This document shows positions 34,256 to 45,464 of a stretch of 64,000 nt of DNA, piece after piece. The notes below the pieces were generated by a model. It was not told the origin of the DNA and made no database searches. It worked only from the letters and a program-made list of their open reading frames with translations. This stretch comes from Anarhynchus alexandrinus (taxonomy: Eukaryota > Chordata > Aves > Charadriiformes > Charadriidae), in the NCBI GenBank assembly GCA_008711295.1, contig VUYV01000020.1, positions 869,558 through 933,557 on the forward strand. Direction: 5' to 3'. Position 1 is the first letter of the stretch, and each line of letters opens with the position of its first letter. The translations under genes and the position numbers were made by a program.

Positions 34256-37200
34256 TCAGAAGCTCAGCTGTCCAGGCCCCAGGGACTCCTCCAGGCCGTT
34301 TTCTTTGGTGGTGATGGCTTGGAGGTCAGTGACGTGCCCAATGCCTTTGGTGACTCCTTCACGAAAAAGCAGCTTGGCTCCAATCTTCAAGTATTCAGGA
34401 TGCTTGATGAACCTGAAACGGACGACTGCCTTCTCTCCTGTCCGCAGCTTGTCCTGAAAAGGAAAAGGGGAGAGCTTAGATGCATCTACCATACCAACAT
34501 GTGCAGGAGAGGTGCACGTGGATGCTAAGATGAGGTAAATGAGCAGGTTGCCTCCCTCAGGCTGCATGGCTTGAGCCCTTCATTGTATGCATAAGGGGAA
34601 ACAGGAAGACACAAGCTCTGGATAATGGAGAGTTCACCTCCATGCACAGTCTTGCTGTAGTCCATCATGCTGCTTGTTTTGTGAGAAGGGAATTCTTTAA
34701 CATGTTTGGAGGAAAAGCAACTAAATGGGCAGGATAAAGGGATGGAGTGTCCTCCTTGGAAGGGACACAGCTACTCAAGATACCAGTAGCCCCTAGCTTT
34801 ACTCGAGGGCATGGTGGAATCCAAACAAACCCCACAGGGAGGTCCATCTTCCTCCTCTTTCCTCCCATGCCTACCTTTCCGTGGATCTTCTCTACGATAG
34901 CAGTCTGTCGCACATTCCCCACGTGCACCGTCACCTGAAATCCCTTCCGGAAAGTCGTGGCATGGAACAACAGCACGATCTCAGCTTCAAACACTGAGCA
35001 GATGGTGGGGTTCATTTCTGGGCTCACCATGACCATGCCCTGCACAACAACCCAAAGCTCAGACCAGTTAGGGGCAGTCCCTTGCTTCTGAACAGCCCCC
35101 CAGACCACAAACACATCTCCACTCTGTGACCTGGTCTTGCATCCCATTCCCAGCCTTGCACTCATCCTACTTTGTAGCCTGGCTACTTCCTCCCCTTCCA
35201 GCAAGTTTCCTTTCCTCTACTTCATTCCCACCCTACAATGGGGGATCTCCAGAGAAGCCTCTAGTCCTGCTCATTGAACCAGTGAGCAACCTGGCAACAG
35301 TGGGACTCACCTTCCGCAGCAGGGAGCGGTCAAAGGGTCCAAGGGCCAGCGTGGCTGCCTGCCCAGCTCGCAGCACGCGACAGGCAGAGCGGTTGCGTTG
35401 GATACTGCACACTTTCAGCCGGAGGAACTTCCCATCATCAGTGGGACCAACCACCAGGTTCTCCCCTTCTCGGCAGATCCCACTGCCCGGGGCAGAAGAG
35501 CAGGACAGAGTTCATCAGGAGACAAGGAATAAATTTCACCCTCCAAGATCAACCTGCACAAACTCCCCAGGGCCAAGGAGGTGAGTGTCCTTGGACTCTT
35601 ACTCGGGATCAATTACAGGGATGCAAAGCTGGCGGGAACAGGGATTTCCTACATTAGGAGCAAAAGCCACACTATCACTCCTAAGAATAATGAATATCCC
35701 TCAGATGGGGGCCATTCTGTCCCTAGTGCTCTGCCACACTGTGTTGTTTCTGCTGGACAGACTGCAGTTGACGCCTGTTCTGTGTCGATGTGCTGGTAGC
35801 CAAACTGCTCTGATCAGTCCCAAACACTGAGGGACAGCTGCCTTCTCACAGGGCAGCATGCAGTTAACCTCTGCTGCGATGGGAGGACTTGCCCTCTACA
35901 TTTCCTCCCCCTGCCTAAGGAAGGAGGAAAGCAACACCTTGGGATCACAGCTAACCTCTGCCGACTCTGGGTGCCAGCATGCATTCCTTCAGCACACTAC
36001 AGGTCACATTCCTAATCCAGCAACTTTAGAGCAGACTCTCTGTTTGCCACCACATGTCTGCTCATGACACCTTCCAGTACGNTGCTAAAAGTCACATTCC
36101 TAATCCAGTAACTTTAGAGCAGACATGTCTGCTCATGACACCTTCCAGTACGCTGTAGAGCTTTACCCTCACTTGGCTCAGTCATCTGACAGCAGTCAGG
36201 ACTGAGCCTCGCACTGCTTCCATCTGTAGTGGGTGGCTCTAACCTTGGGGGAACTCCAGCAACCGTTCACACCCACTCGTCTGCCTGGCCTCACTTACCT
36301 TGACAGAGTTCCTCCCACAACAGTCCCCACTTCTGGCACAGTATAAATTTCATCAACCTGCAGCAAGGTAACAAGAACAAACTGCTCAGACAGCTGTGAA
36401 ACAGCACTCCAGAATGAGAATAAGGTGCCTGCCCCTTGTGTGGAGGGAGGTGAGCTTTCTGCTGGTCATCAGCTCCCACTACCTTCCCATTAGAACATCT
36501 GCCTTCTAAGTGGCAACCAGAGAAACAATCTTACCTCTAAGCTGGGCATACCTTGGTTAGGGCAGAGCCCAGCCTAACAGGCTTTTTTTTGAGGAGCGAG
36601 TCCTTTCTTTACTTTAATGTCTCCTGATAGTCCAGTTCCCCACTTCCCTCCCCACAGTGTCCAGAGCCCTCAGATGTTTGTTATATGTCACAGCAATGAG
36701 TGCAGTACCAGAACTGGAAACCAACTACCCTTACACACCTGAAACTCTGTGAGTTGCTGCATTAGTTCTTCCTGCTCTTTACTGTTGGTCAGTGGAGGGA
36801 GGATGTTGAGGAAGACTTTTAAGAGATCCAGGTTCTCCCCAGAAACGCTGGACAGTGTGAAGATTGGGGTGATGCTGTCAGACACAAACAGACAGGAATA
36901 AGCAGAAGGCAAGAGTGCAGCTGTGGAAGGCAGCTGGGATTCTGAATCTACTGAGTCCAGCAAGAGGACAGAGACTACAGCAATAAATGGCCAGAGCAGG
37001 AGGGCACATGGGCTAGGTACAACTCTGCAGTAACCCCTGCGTCAATGGTTGGTCGAGGCACTAATTCCCTGCCAACCCATGTTTCAGTCATGGAAAAGTA
37101 ATTCCAGTGCTGCCTCGGCCACCTTCTGCTCCCAGAGCCCAGAAAAAGGTCTGGGAGGGGAAAATTTCTTCTTGGAGAATGCAAAGATAGGAAACTTGAT

Positions 37201-40200
37201 GAGGAGCCAAGATGTTCAAGATGTGGTTGCCTCCCCCGCGGTCACCCTTCCCCAGCTCCACAGAGCAGCCCAGTCTGAATTGCTTGCTCCCAGCAGAAGA
37301 AAGAAATTGACCCTTACTTTGGAGACTGTGCAAACTGCTGTGCTGCTGTAACAGCATCGTCATCTGAGTTCACAAGCAGGGGAAGCTTGTTGCAGCCTGG
37401 CTGCTTCAGGATTCGCTCCAGCTGCTTCACTGTCCGTTCCACCGTGGCTTTTGAACACAAGTCAACTTTGCTGATGACAATGAAGAAGGGGACCTTGAGG
37501 GCCATGGCCAAGCCTAAGTGCTCTCGCGTTGTGCCTGCTGCAGGAGACAAGTGAGAGTGTAGGTGCAGTAGCAGTCACCACTGTTGCTTGTTTATGGGAC
37601 AGCTGTGTCTCCTGACTCTCCTACAGGCCCACTCTAGAGATTTCACCCTAACTGCTTAGTTCATCAGGCAATGAAAAAGCAAAATTATTCTTTTAAACAA
37701 AACGAAACATCATTCCAAAAAAATAAAAAACACCAAGAATTTTTGTGACTGAGCTGTTTGCTTCAGAAAGATGCAGTAGTTTTCATTCTTGGGCTAGTTT
37801 GCCAGAAAACAGTCACAAAAATGTTAAGGAAAGATGTGGGAGAACTCCAGCTGCCCTTTTACAAGGCTTCAGGATTCAAAACATGTCAAAGTTTTTGTGG
37901 GTTTTTTTCTGACAAACACAGCCTCAAATTCCAAACAAAGACTCTCTGTCCGGGGTACAGTTTAATGCGGTCTACAGCTGGTAAGAGGATCCCAGCTCTG
38001 CTCCCCTCCCAGGCACTCATAGGCACCAGCTTACAAGCAATCAATAGAAGCTTCCAGACTAATATTTTTTTCGACAACCTTTCCCAGCTAAAAAGGACCC
38101 ACTACCCCCATTCTTCATTTCTCTTCACACGTTGCTGTCAGTCCATGCAGGCAGGGCAACACTCACCAATGCCAGTGTTAGCGCTAACCACCAGCATAGC
38201 GAAGTCCGGGCAGTAGCTGGTGAGGCCAAAGATGGTGGTTTTCAGATACTTGTGGTGGCCAGCCAGGTCAATGAAAGTGATCATTTTGGAAGAACTCTCA
38301 CAGATCTCTTCTGCTGTTCGGGAGTCACTGTAATTTACCACCTGAAGAACATAAGGAATCACTGAGAGAAGGACCCCCAGCAGGCAAGTGAAGAAAACCC
38401 AGCTCTTATCTATCCACTTTGACCTCAGAATTAGTGAGATCATTCACCATAGGTGCAAGAAACAACGTTTGTTGCAAATGGACAGGTAGCACTCAGGTTG
38501 AGCTAAAGGGCCACAGAACTGTGCCCACTCACAGTTGTAACAGGAGGGTAGTCCTATACTCCTACAGCTTTCTGAGTTCAGCAGCCCACTCTCTCACCTC
38601 TCCTTTGCTGTTGAAGCCGAGGATCTCAAAGCTGATGCTCGACGTTCTTCCTGACTGTATTTCATGGAGATGCCGGAAGAGGTTGAGGCGTGCTCTGCCC
38701 CGCCCGTTGTCTAGCTCGCCTTGTGTTAGGACACCCAACAGGGTTGACTTCCCTGAGTCCACATTCCCCAGCACAGCTACTCGCAGGTCTAAGAACTACA
38801 GGAAGAAAAACAGAGAAATCATGAAACTCAAGCACTGCTGTGCTGGGTGTGCATGAACACTACATGGCAGTGGAGATGTGCCTCAGAGAGCTTCCCTCCA
38901 CAGTTGACACTGTGCAGTGTAATCTCACTCAGATTCTGCTCTTGCTCCCAGCAAACCACCACCCAGGAGCTGTGATATATTCTCTAGAGTTGTGATGTGA
39001 CACATCAGGCTTTGATATCACAAAAAAGGACATTTACTGCAGCAGGACCTCTAGCCTGCATCTGAACTGTTGCTGTAGAACTGAAATAATTTCTCACCTC
39101 TGATCCAGGCAATCTCCCCTACTGGTATCTGCCTCAACCACAATCTTGGAGATAAAAAGCATTATCATCAGGTCTCCCTCTGGCAGCAATTTGAAGTATC
39201 TGCTACGGGCCAATCTATGACAATGTGCCTCTAGGGTTTGGGCTCCCATCCCAAAAGGAAGCTGCTTCTATGAAGCCTCTAAGTCTCCAGCAGGAGAGGA
39301 CGGCCAAGTTGCAGGTCCCTACCTGCTGGTTGTCAGGCACCTTTCGGACAAGCACCTCCGTTATCTTCCTTGGAACATCACTGTCGTAATCGACCTCCCT
39401 CTCCCGCAGTACCGTAATGTCAGCCCCAACCCTGCCACAAACATGAAAGGAAGGAGTGAGACACACACTTGTACTCAGCAGCTCTTGCACCTCTAGAATC
39501 ACAGCTGGCAAAGTGGATGGGATGAAAGCTGGGAACAGAAAGGAAGAAGCCTCAAGCTTCCAGCCAAAAGCCTTTGTATTTCCAGAGCCTCATGATGAGG
39601 GAATTTCAGTCATACAGGGGCTTTGTAGAATGGAGCCACCAGCTCCTCAGGGGACTCCTGGGCCCAACTCAGCCTGAGCCCCAGCCTCTACTGGAGGCTG
39701 TTTATGCCTGTGGGTCCTGCAGATGAAAGGGAACACATACTTCTCTGCCATACGGCGCAGTGTCTTGAGCGAAGCACGCATCTCCTCCTCTGAGAGGCCC
39801 ACCAGCAGCCCGTTGTCCTCCACGCCGATCTGATAGACGGCCTCACCACGGCCTTCCTGTAGTCGCCACTTCATCTGCGTCACCAGGTGCTCAAAGCGAT
39901 ATTGCGAGGGATTCACTAGCTTTAGCTGTTTAACGGAAGAGGTAGTTACAGTCACAGCCTGGATGCAGAGGGAATCCCATTGCCCAAGCTAGCAACTCCC
40001 TAACCCAACACCATGAAGCAATGCCCCCAACTCTGACCCACCTCTAGAAAACACAGCCCATGTTAGTGTCTGCACAGAAGCCATAGGACATAGGTGAGAA
40101 AGGATTTCACAAAAATGCATACGTATGGTAGAAGAACTTCCTGCATCTTGCCAAAGGGATCTGTACCCTCCCTGCCGTGGGGGTAAAGACAGCACTGTGG

Positions 40201-43039
40201 GACCTATCTCTGACGTGGGAGCCAAGTAAGTACAAATGGTAGAACAAGAAAGTGACAAATTATTATCAGGGACACCTGCAGTTCTCTCTCAAAAGGAAGA
40301 TCTCAGGAAAAACACAGTGGGTCTCACCTCCTAAAACAGATTCCTAAAAATGAGTACTGAGATCAAACTCTTCCACTTCAGCATAATGGGTATTGCTAGG
40401 CACAGAAACACAGAAGATGACTGATAGTTCCTTAGTACAGTGTCCACTTTTCTGTCCCTTCCTTGGACATGTTCCCCATATGCTGTCTTTGGTGAACTTA
40501 CTTGCTGCAAAATAACCCTCTGGGAGGAAGACCTTCTGCAACCTCAAAAGGCTCACCTTGTACTCGATGTTCCCATCTTCTGCCTGGTCAGAGAATGAAA
40601 AAAGACAGAAAAGTTAGATGATGTGCCAGCAGGGACTTCTACAGGCATCAGCTGCCCAGATACTCTGCAGCTCATGCTGACAATTTCAGAAAGAGGGAAA
40701 TTGGCAGAAACATACTTTGTTAGGTCACAGACTCTTCTGCCATTCATTCCTATGGTCAACTGGAACTTACTTTAGGTTTGTTTCTGCTGTTTGCATTCCA
40801 CATCATGAAAACCAGGGGACAAAGCTAGAGAGGGACACAGTGGGTAATACTGTTTTGGGGGGGGATTTTTTTTTACTGCCAGTAAAGAATAGGGACAGTC
40901 TAACAGTCACAGTGAGAGAGTTCCAGTTTCAAAAAGGCACAGGCCAGCAGGTGATTAAAAGTCTCCTCCCTCACCCATCCATGACCCACAATGCCAACCA
41001 CAGCATCCCACTCCCACCCTATCCAGCAGCTTCCATCCACCCAATGAGCACTGAAACAGGGGAGTGGGAACAAAAGTCTCTGCCTCCTCTCCTGCACACT
41101 GATACCTTCTCTCACTCTATTAGTTTTTCATTGACTTCTTTCCGTATCATTGCGTATCTTCTCTCTCCAAGAGAGAAGGACTACAGACATAAGGAAGCAA
41201 GCTACTGACTTCTCTGCAGTACAGCAAGCTGGTCACTGGCCTGGCAGTTCTGAAGAACCAGACCTGATTGGGACTGCCTGTACTACACAACGTGCTCAGA
41301 AGAACTTTCCCAGGAGGGGCTGCAGCCAGACTGGGTTGTCACAGAAAGGCCCGTGTACTCATCAAGCTCACTCCAACCACAACAGGCACCAGCTTTCCAA
41401 AGAGAACATATAGCCAATAGTGAAGTAGCTTTCCCCCTGATTTGGTCTAAGGACAACTGAGAAAGGGCTAGAGCCTGCAGGAAGCCAAGTACTCTGGCAG
41501 ACTAAATGGGGCTGCCAACACTAAGCACTTCCTTTTCCTCTGGACACCGATTTACACGTCAGGAGAGGCAATAGCCCTCTCCTTGCCTTCTAGCTCAGCT
41601 CCTAACCACAGCGGTGCTTATGGTGGCAAAAGGCCAACAGAGGGAAGTTCTGAATTGTCAGTTCAGCTCTTGGGCAGCAGAGCTATGCAGTGAGAAAAGG
41701 GTACTTGCAGGACATTTTCCTCTCTTACTATCTACCAGCTTTCCAGCTTTAAGAAAAACATTCACATACTGAGCTGTCATCTAAATAAGAGGGTGGGTTT
41801 CTTTCAAGGCAGCTGAGACTAGAAAAGCAACAAGCCTAGACTTGCTGGGCCACATACTGCACAGGGTAGCCAGGGACAGGAAGCTGTGCTGAAACCACAG
41901 GGGACTGTCCAGCCTCCAGCTGAAAGAAACAAAAACTAAACTGCGGCTGCAGGAAACAATCCTGCCCATGGAGAAGATCTAACAGTAGCAAAGCGCTGTT
42001 TTCCCTTCTTGCCAAGAGTGACAGCCCTGCCTTGTGGAGGAATTGCTCCCTCCCAGCACAGGCTCTTATATTTTACAGAAAGCTCACTGAGTGGGGCCAA
42101 GCAATCGACTCCGGGGCAATGTAACGCTCCCCACAGTGGCAGTCCTATTAGTGCGGTGCCAACTGCCTGAATTAACCAACACACCCACTTACTACCAATG
42201 CCATTTTTTCCTGCTGCAAGAGGCAAGTGCCTCACACTCTGTCAGTACCGTCTGCATCTCCATGTAAGAAAGCAGTTGCCAAATTAGCTGGGAAGGGAGT
42301 CACTAGAACCTGCTGAGCAGTGTCTATGACTTTGGCAGCTGGAAAGGGACTTACACCCACCAGATCAACTCTCGGGGAAGAGATGCGAACAGGATGCTCG
42401 GGACTACGAGTTGAGCAAAGCTTTATTTCTGAAGCTATTTAGTTCCCAGACGGCAAAGCACCCGCAGACAGACACCAGGCAGCGAGATACTACCACGGGA
42501 CAGGGTTTGGTAGATGGCACAGGGAGCTCGCTGGGACTGGGGGCACAAGCACTGCGCGCTGCCACATCAAACCCCGGAGGAGACACCGGGGCCGGTGGGC
42601 ACACCGCTCTCGGGGCCGGGGCTGCAGGGCCGTTAGACGGTGCAACCCCAAGCCCCGGCGCCATCCCGCACCAACACCGACGGGACCCTCGGCCCAGCCT
42701 CTCCAGAAACTGCCCCCAGCCGGACCCGCGACCAAACCTGCCAGGGGCCGGGGGTGCCGCGGGGCGGCAAGCCCGCTTCGCACCGAGCCGCTCGGGGGAA
42801 GGCCGTCCCTCCGCCCCCTCTCGCCCCCGGGCCCTGCCCGGCCCTGACAGGAGCGGTGCGGACCCCCCGCGGCGCCAGGCCCCCGGGCGGGGGTCGCCCC
42901 CCTCCGCGGCTGACAGGACGCGGCGGCCATTGGAGCTCACCTCGGGCGGCAGGTACGGCGGGTTGTTGGCCTTCCCCCCCCGGCTCCGCCCGTTCTTCTT
43001 CTTCGCCTTCGAGCCGCCGCCCCCGCCGCCGCTGCCGCC
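34256..43039 (-). CDS. GTPBP2: GTP-binding protein 2 (translational GTPase family), 5' end incomplete
   Basis: GTPBP2 is an EF-Tu-like GTPase; in mouse it works with Pelota to release stalled ribosomes. Twelve exons: 42941-43039 (cut by the gap), 40557-40583, 39741-39925, 39323-39431, 38598-38795, 38167-38341, 37318-37534, 36739-36874, 36299-36357, 35311-35482, 34875-35039 and 34256-34453 (stop TGA at 34258-34256). All junctions are GT-AG with consistent phases, giving 579 visible residues. GTPase motifs are the P-loop GNVDSGKST (38742-38768), DLAGHH as the DxxG motif in exon 6, SKVD in place of NKxD in exon 7, and SSVSGE in exon 8. Beta-barrel domains follow ([44 protein letters not shown]). 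The start codon and first residues should lie in the N at 43040. Two Ns (36082 and 43040) fall within the gene. Confidence 0.96.
36003..36152. repeat. Short direct duplication flanking a single N (probable unmerged contig overlap)
   Basis: 36003-36081 and 36091-36152 are the same sequence, starting gtcacattcctaatccag and ending cttccagtacg. They differ by one substitution (cagcaac versus cagtaac) and a 17 bp length difference. The N at 36082 lies between them. This is the same pattern as the large XPO5 duplication, on a small scale, inside a GTPBP2 intron. Confidence 0.9.
36082..36082. other. Assembly gap (single N) in a GTPBP2 intron
   Basis: This N sits between the two short direct repeats at 36003-36081 and 36091-36152, in the intron between GTPBP2 exons 9 and 10. 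The coding exons are not affected. Confidence 0.8.
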
Positions 43040-43040
43040 N
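43040..43040. other. Assembly gap (single N) removing the start of GTPBP2
   Basis: The GTPBP2 frame can be read from the exon 1 donor at 42941 up to this N (a glycine-rich stretch, then [16 protein letters not shown]). Beyond the N there is no family-type start; the first in-frame ATG (43129) lies inside a promoter motif. Known GTPBP2 proteins have about 30 more residues at this end, so the N hides the start codon and part of the exon. Confidence 0.8.
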
Positions 43041-44040
43041 GCCCGGCCCCACCGCCCCGGCCCCGGCGTCAGCAACCGCCGCACGGCGCCACGGGAAACT
43101 GAGTCCCACCCGCCTACAACTCCCAGCATGCACCGCGCCCCGCCCGCTCCGAACTACAGCTCCCGGCACGCCCCGCGGCGCGCTCACTTGCTTCCTTATG
43201 GGCGCCCTCCGCCGGGGCGGATGGGAGTTGGAGTCCGAGGAAGGGTGGGCGCCGCCAGGCGGCTGCGGCCGACAATGCGCGGGGTGCCGCCGCGCCCCCA
43301 GCCCGGCCCTGCCCTCCGGGATCAGCCGGTGCCTCCCCTCGCCGTGTTCCGGAGGCTGCACCCAATGGGGCTGCGGCCACGTTGTTTCCAAACACGGCAG
43401 CTCCCGCTCGCTGCACGCTCCCCGCCTCCCGGAGGAGGAGAGGCCCGCCGCGGGGCGAAGGGAGTTCCTCTGCCAGGGGAGCGGAGCCAACGGGGCTGCC
43501 AGGCGGAGGCGGAGGGAGTTCAGCGGGCCCGGGGGGCGGCCGACGGGGCTTTCCCTCCTCACTGCCGCGCACCTTGCAGGTGTGCTCTGGGTGGGCACCA
43601 GCACAGGGCGGGGGAAGGGAAAACCCCCAGATGATCTGTTTTCCGGAACCCCCCGGGCAGCCCCACAAAAGCGGGCGGCCGGGGCTTGCGGCGCCCGCGG
43701 CCGGGCTGGGGCACCCGGGCCCGTCGCAACCACTGCGGTGCCTCTTCAGCACCCCGGCAACGGCCCCTGCACTTGCTCCCCGCACAGCTGCCAAGCCCGG
43801 GGTAGGAGAAGTGGCTCGCTCAGCTCGGCTCGGCTCGCCCCGCTCCCCAGGGCTGGGCTGCCCGCGGGCCCGCCCCCTGCCGGGCCGGGGCGCACCACCG
43901 GGCGGAAACCCCGCTCCTCCCCACCAAACATGGCGCCCGCACCACCGGAAGCCGCGCGGGGCGGGCGACCCGTCACTCCCATGATGCCCCGCGGCGGCGG
44001 CCATTCAAATCCCGGCCGGCCGCCCTCGGCTGGCCAGAAA
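43041..44040. promoter_or_regulatory. Bidirectional promoter region of GTPBP2 and MAD2L1BP
   Basis: About 1 kb between the divergent genes. On the GTPBP2 side are two ZNF143/THAP11-type motifs in the same orientation, CTACAACTCCCAGCATGC at 43114-43131 and ACTACAGCTCCCGGCACGC at 43153-43171. A CCAAT pentamer is at 43372-43376. On the MAD2L1BP side an AAAATGGCGGC, a YY1-type site, covers 44038-44048 and overlaps the start codon. No TATA box is visible. Confidence 0.75.
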
Positions 44041-45464
44041 ATGGCGGCTCCTGGGGTAGCGGTGCTTCCCGCTCCCGCCCGAGCGACCGCTCCCGCATCA
44101 CCGCTCCTCATAGCTGAGGCGCCGCCGGCCCTGGATCGAGGTGGTGGGATTAGGCCCCAGCGGAGCGGGCCGGCGGCGGCCTGCCCCTCGGTGTCCGTGG
44201 TGTTCCCGGGCGCTGTGAGCCGGGAGAGCTGCTGCCGCTTCGCCTGCGAGCTCCTCAAGCACGTCCTGTACCAGCGGCACCAGCTCCCGCTGCCCTACGA
44301 GCAGCTCGCCTACTTCTGCCGGCGGGCGGCGCAGGTGAGGGGGGGAGGAGGGCGGCGGGCGGCCGGGAGGGACCCCTGGGCCCGGCGTTTGAGTTTTGCC
44401 TATCAGCTAATGTTCTAGCCCAGTAACTTGTATTATAATACATCAGCTGCTTCTAAAGTAAAGTGCTTATTGTGGCTGTAGCCTTAAATGTTACCACAAT
44501 TTAAATAAATAAATAAAAGCTTTAGGTTAGGTGGTTAAAGGTCTCAACAAGTTACTGTTTATCTCTTGTCCCGCTTTCTGCTCAAAATATGTTACTATTT
44601 TGTTTGTTGCTTAAACAGCTCTTGAGAAAAGTTTCTTTAATCTTATGAGATTTTGAAGTGATAACTTTAAAACATGGGGTTTCTAATTCTTGTGGCAATT
44701 CATCAGTAATGTGATTCAGATTCAAACCGAGCAGCTATAGAGCAGCATTTTGTGTTCCTCTTGGGTCTCCTGATTCTATGTGTGGGCACCTATATCTCTT
44801 AAAAGGAGCGTAAAACCCTCTGAACCTTCCTTGACTTTCAGGGGTGGGATAGGCCATGCTTTCTGAAGAGTGTATTAGGACTAGTATGTCCTAATAATGC
44901 AGTGTACTGATATCTCTTTGTTTTGTTTTCCAGGATGGAGATGTGATTAAGAAGCCACCCTCCATGGACCTGGCAAGCAAGAAGTGCCAGCAGGTGCTGA
45001 TGGAGCTGGAGGGAGTGCTCCAGCACTTGGAAGTCATGTTTAGTTTGACACCAGTTCCTCGGGTTCTTATTCTACTTGGAGGCAATGTCATGAGCCCCAA
45101 GGAGCTCTATGAGCTCAACTTGGAGGGTATCTATGAGGGCAGTGCTGAGGAGAGCCTGAAAACTGCATCCTGTGTTCGCAAGCTCTTTCACTCGCTCTTC
45201 GTTGCGGATGTCTTCAGTGAACTTAAGGCTCTTCCTGTGATGGGCACTGTTGTTATGCTCCAAGGACACCGCGATTGTGGTGTTGATTGGTTCCGGCCCA
45301 AGCTCAACTATAAAGTGCCGACCCGAGGGAGGAAATTAACTGTTAACTTGTCCTGTGATGGAGACATCAACATAAGTGCCTCGCCTCCTCAGCATATGAC
45401 TTCTACTTGGGAGGACTATGTGTGGTTTCAAGCACCTGTGACGCTCAAAGGCTTTCATGAATGA
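44041..45464 (+). CDS. MAD2L1BP: MAD2L1-binding protein (p31comet)
   Basis: p31comet has a HORMA-like fold, binds closed MAD2, and with the TRIP13 ATPase takes apart mitotic checkpoint complexes so that anaphase can begin. Two exons, 44041-44334 and 44934-45464, give 274 residues, the length of the human protein. The 5' exon carries an alanine/proline-rich variable N-terminus and then VSVVFPGAVSRESCC and YQRHQLPLPYEQL. The second exon has PRVLILLGGN (140-149), MGTVVMLQGHRDCG, DWFRPKLNYKVP and the conserved C-terminal WEDYVWFQAPVTLKGFHE (257-274). The start was chosen because MAAP matches the family start and lies in an AAAATGGCGG context; the frame is open further upstream only because the DNA is GC-rich. 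Mammalian genes have more exons at the 5' end. Confidence 0.96.

Larger units (their letters stand above)
42500..44400. other. CpG island covering the GTPBP2 and MAD2L1BP 5' ends
   Basis: A strongly GC- and CpG-rich stretch between the AT-richer GTPBP2 intron 1 and MAD2L1BP intron 1. Very long open frames on both strands here (up to about 590 codons) reflect base composition only. Confidence 0.75.

Noticed and set aside
42411..44418. Several very long open frames (592, 407 and 366 codons) around the GTPBP2/MAD2L1BP promoter
   Set aside because: Base composition removes stop codons here. Only the last part of the 592-codon frame, from 44041, is real (MAD2L1BP exon 1).
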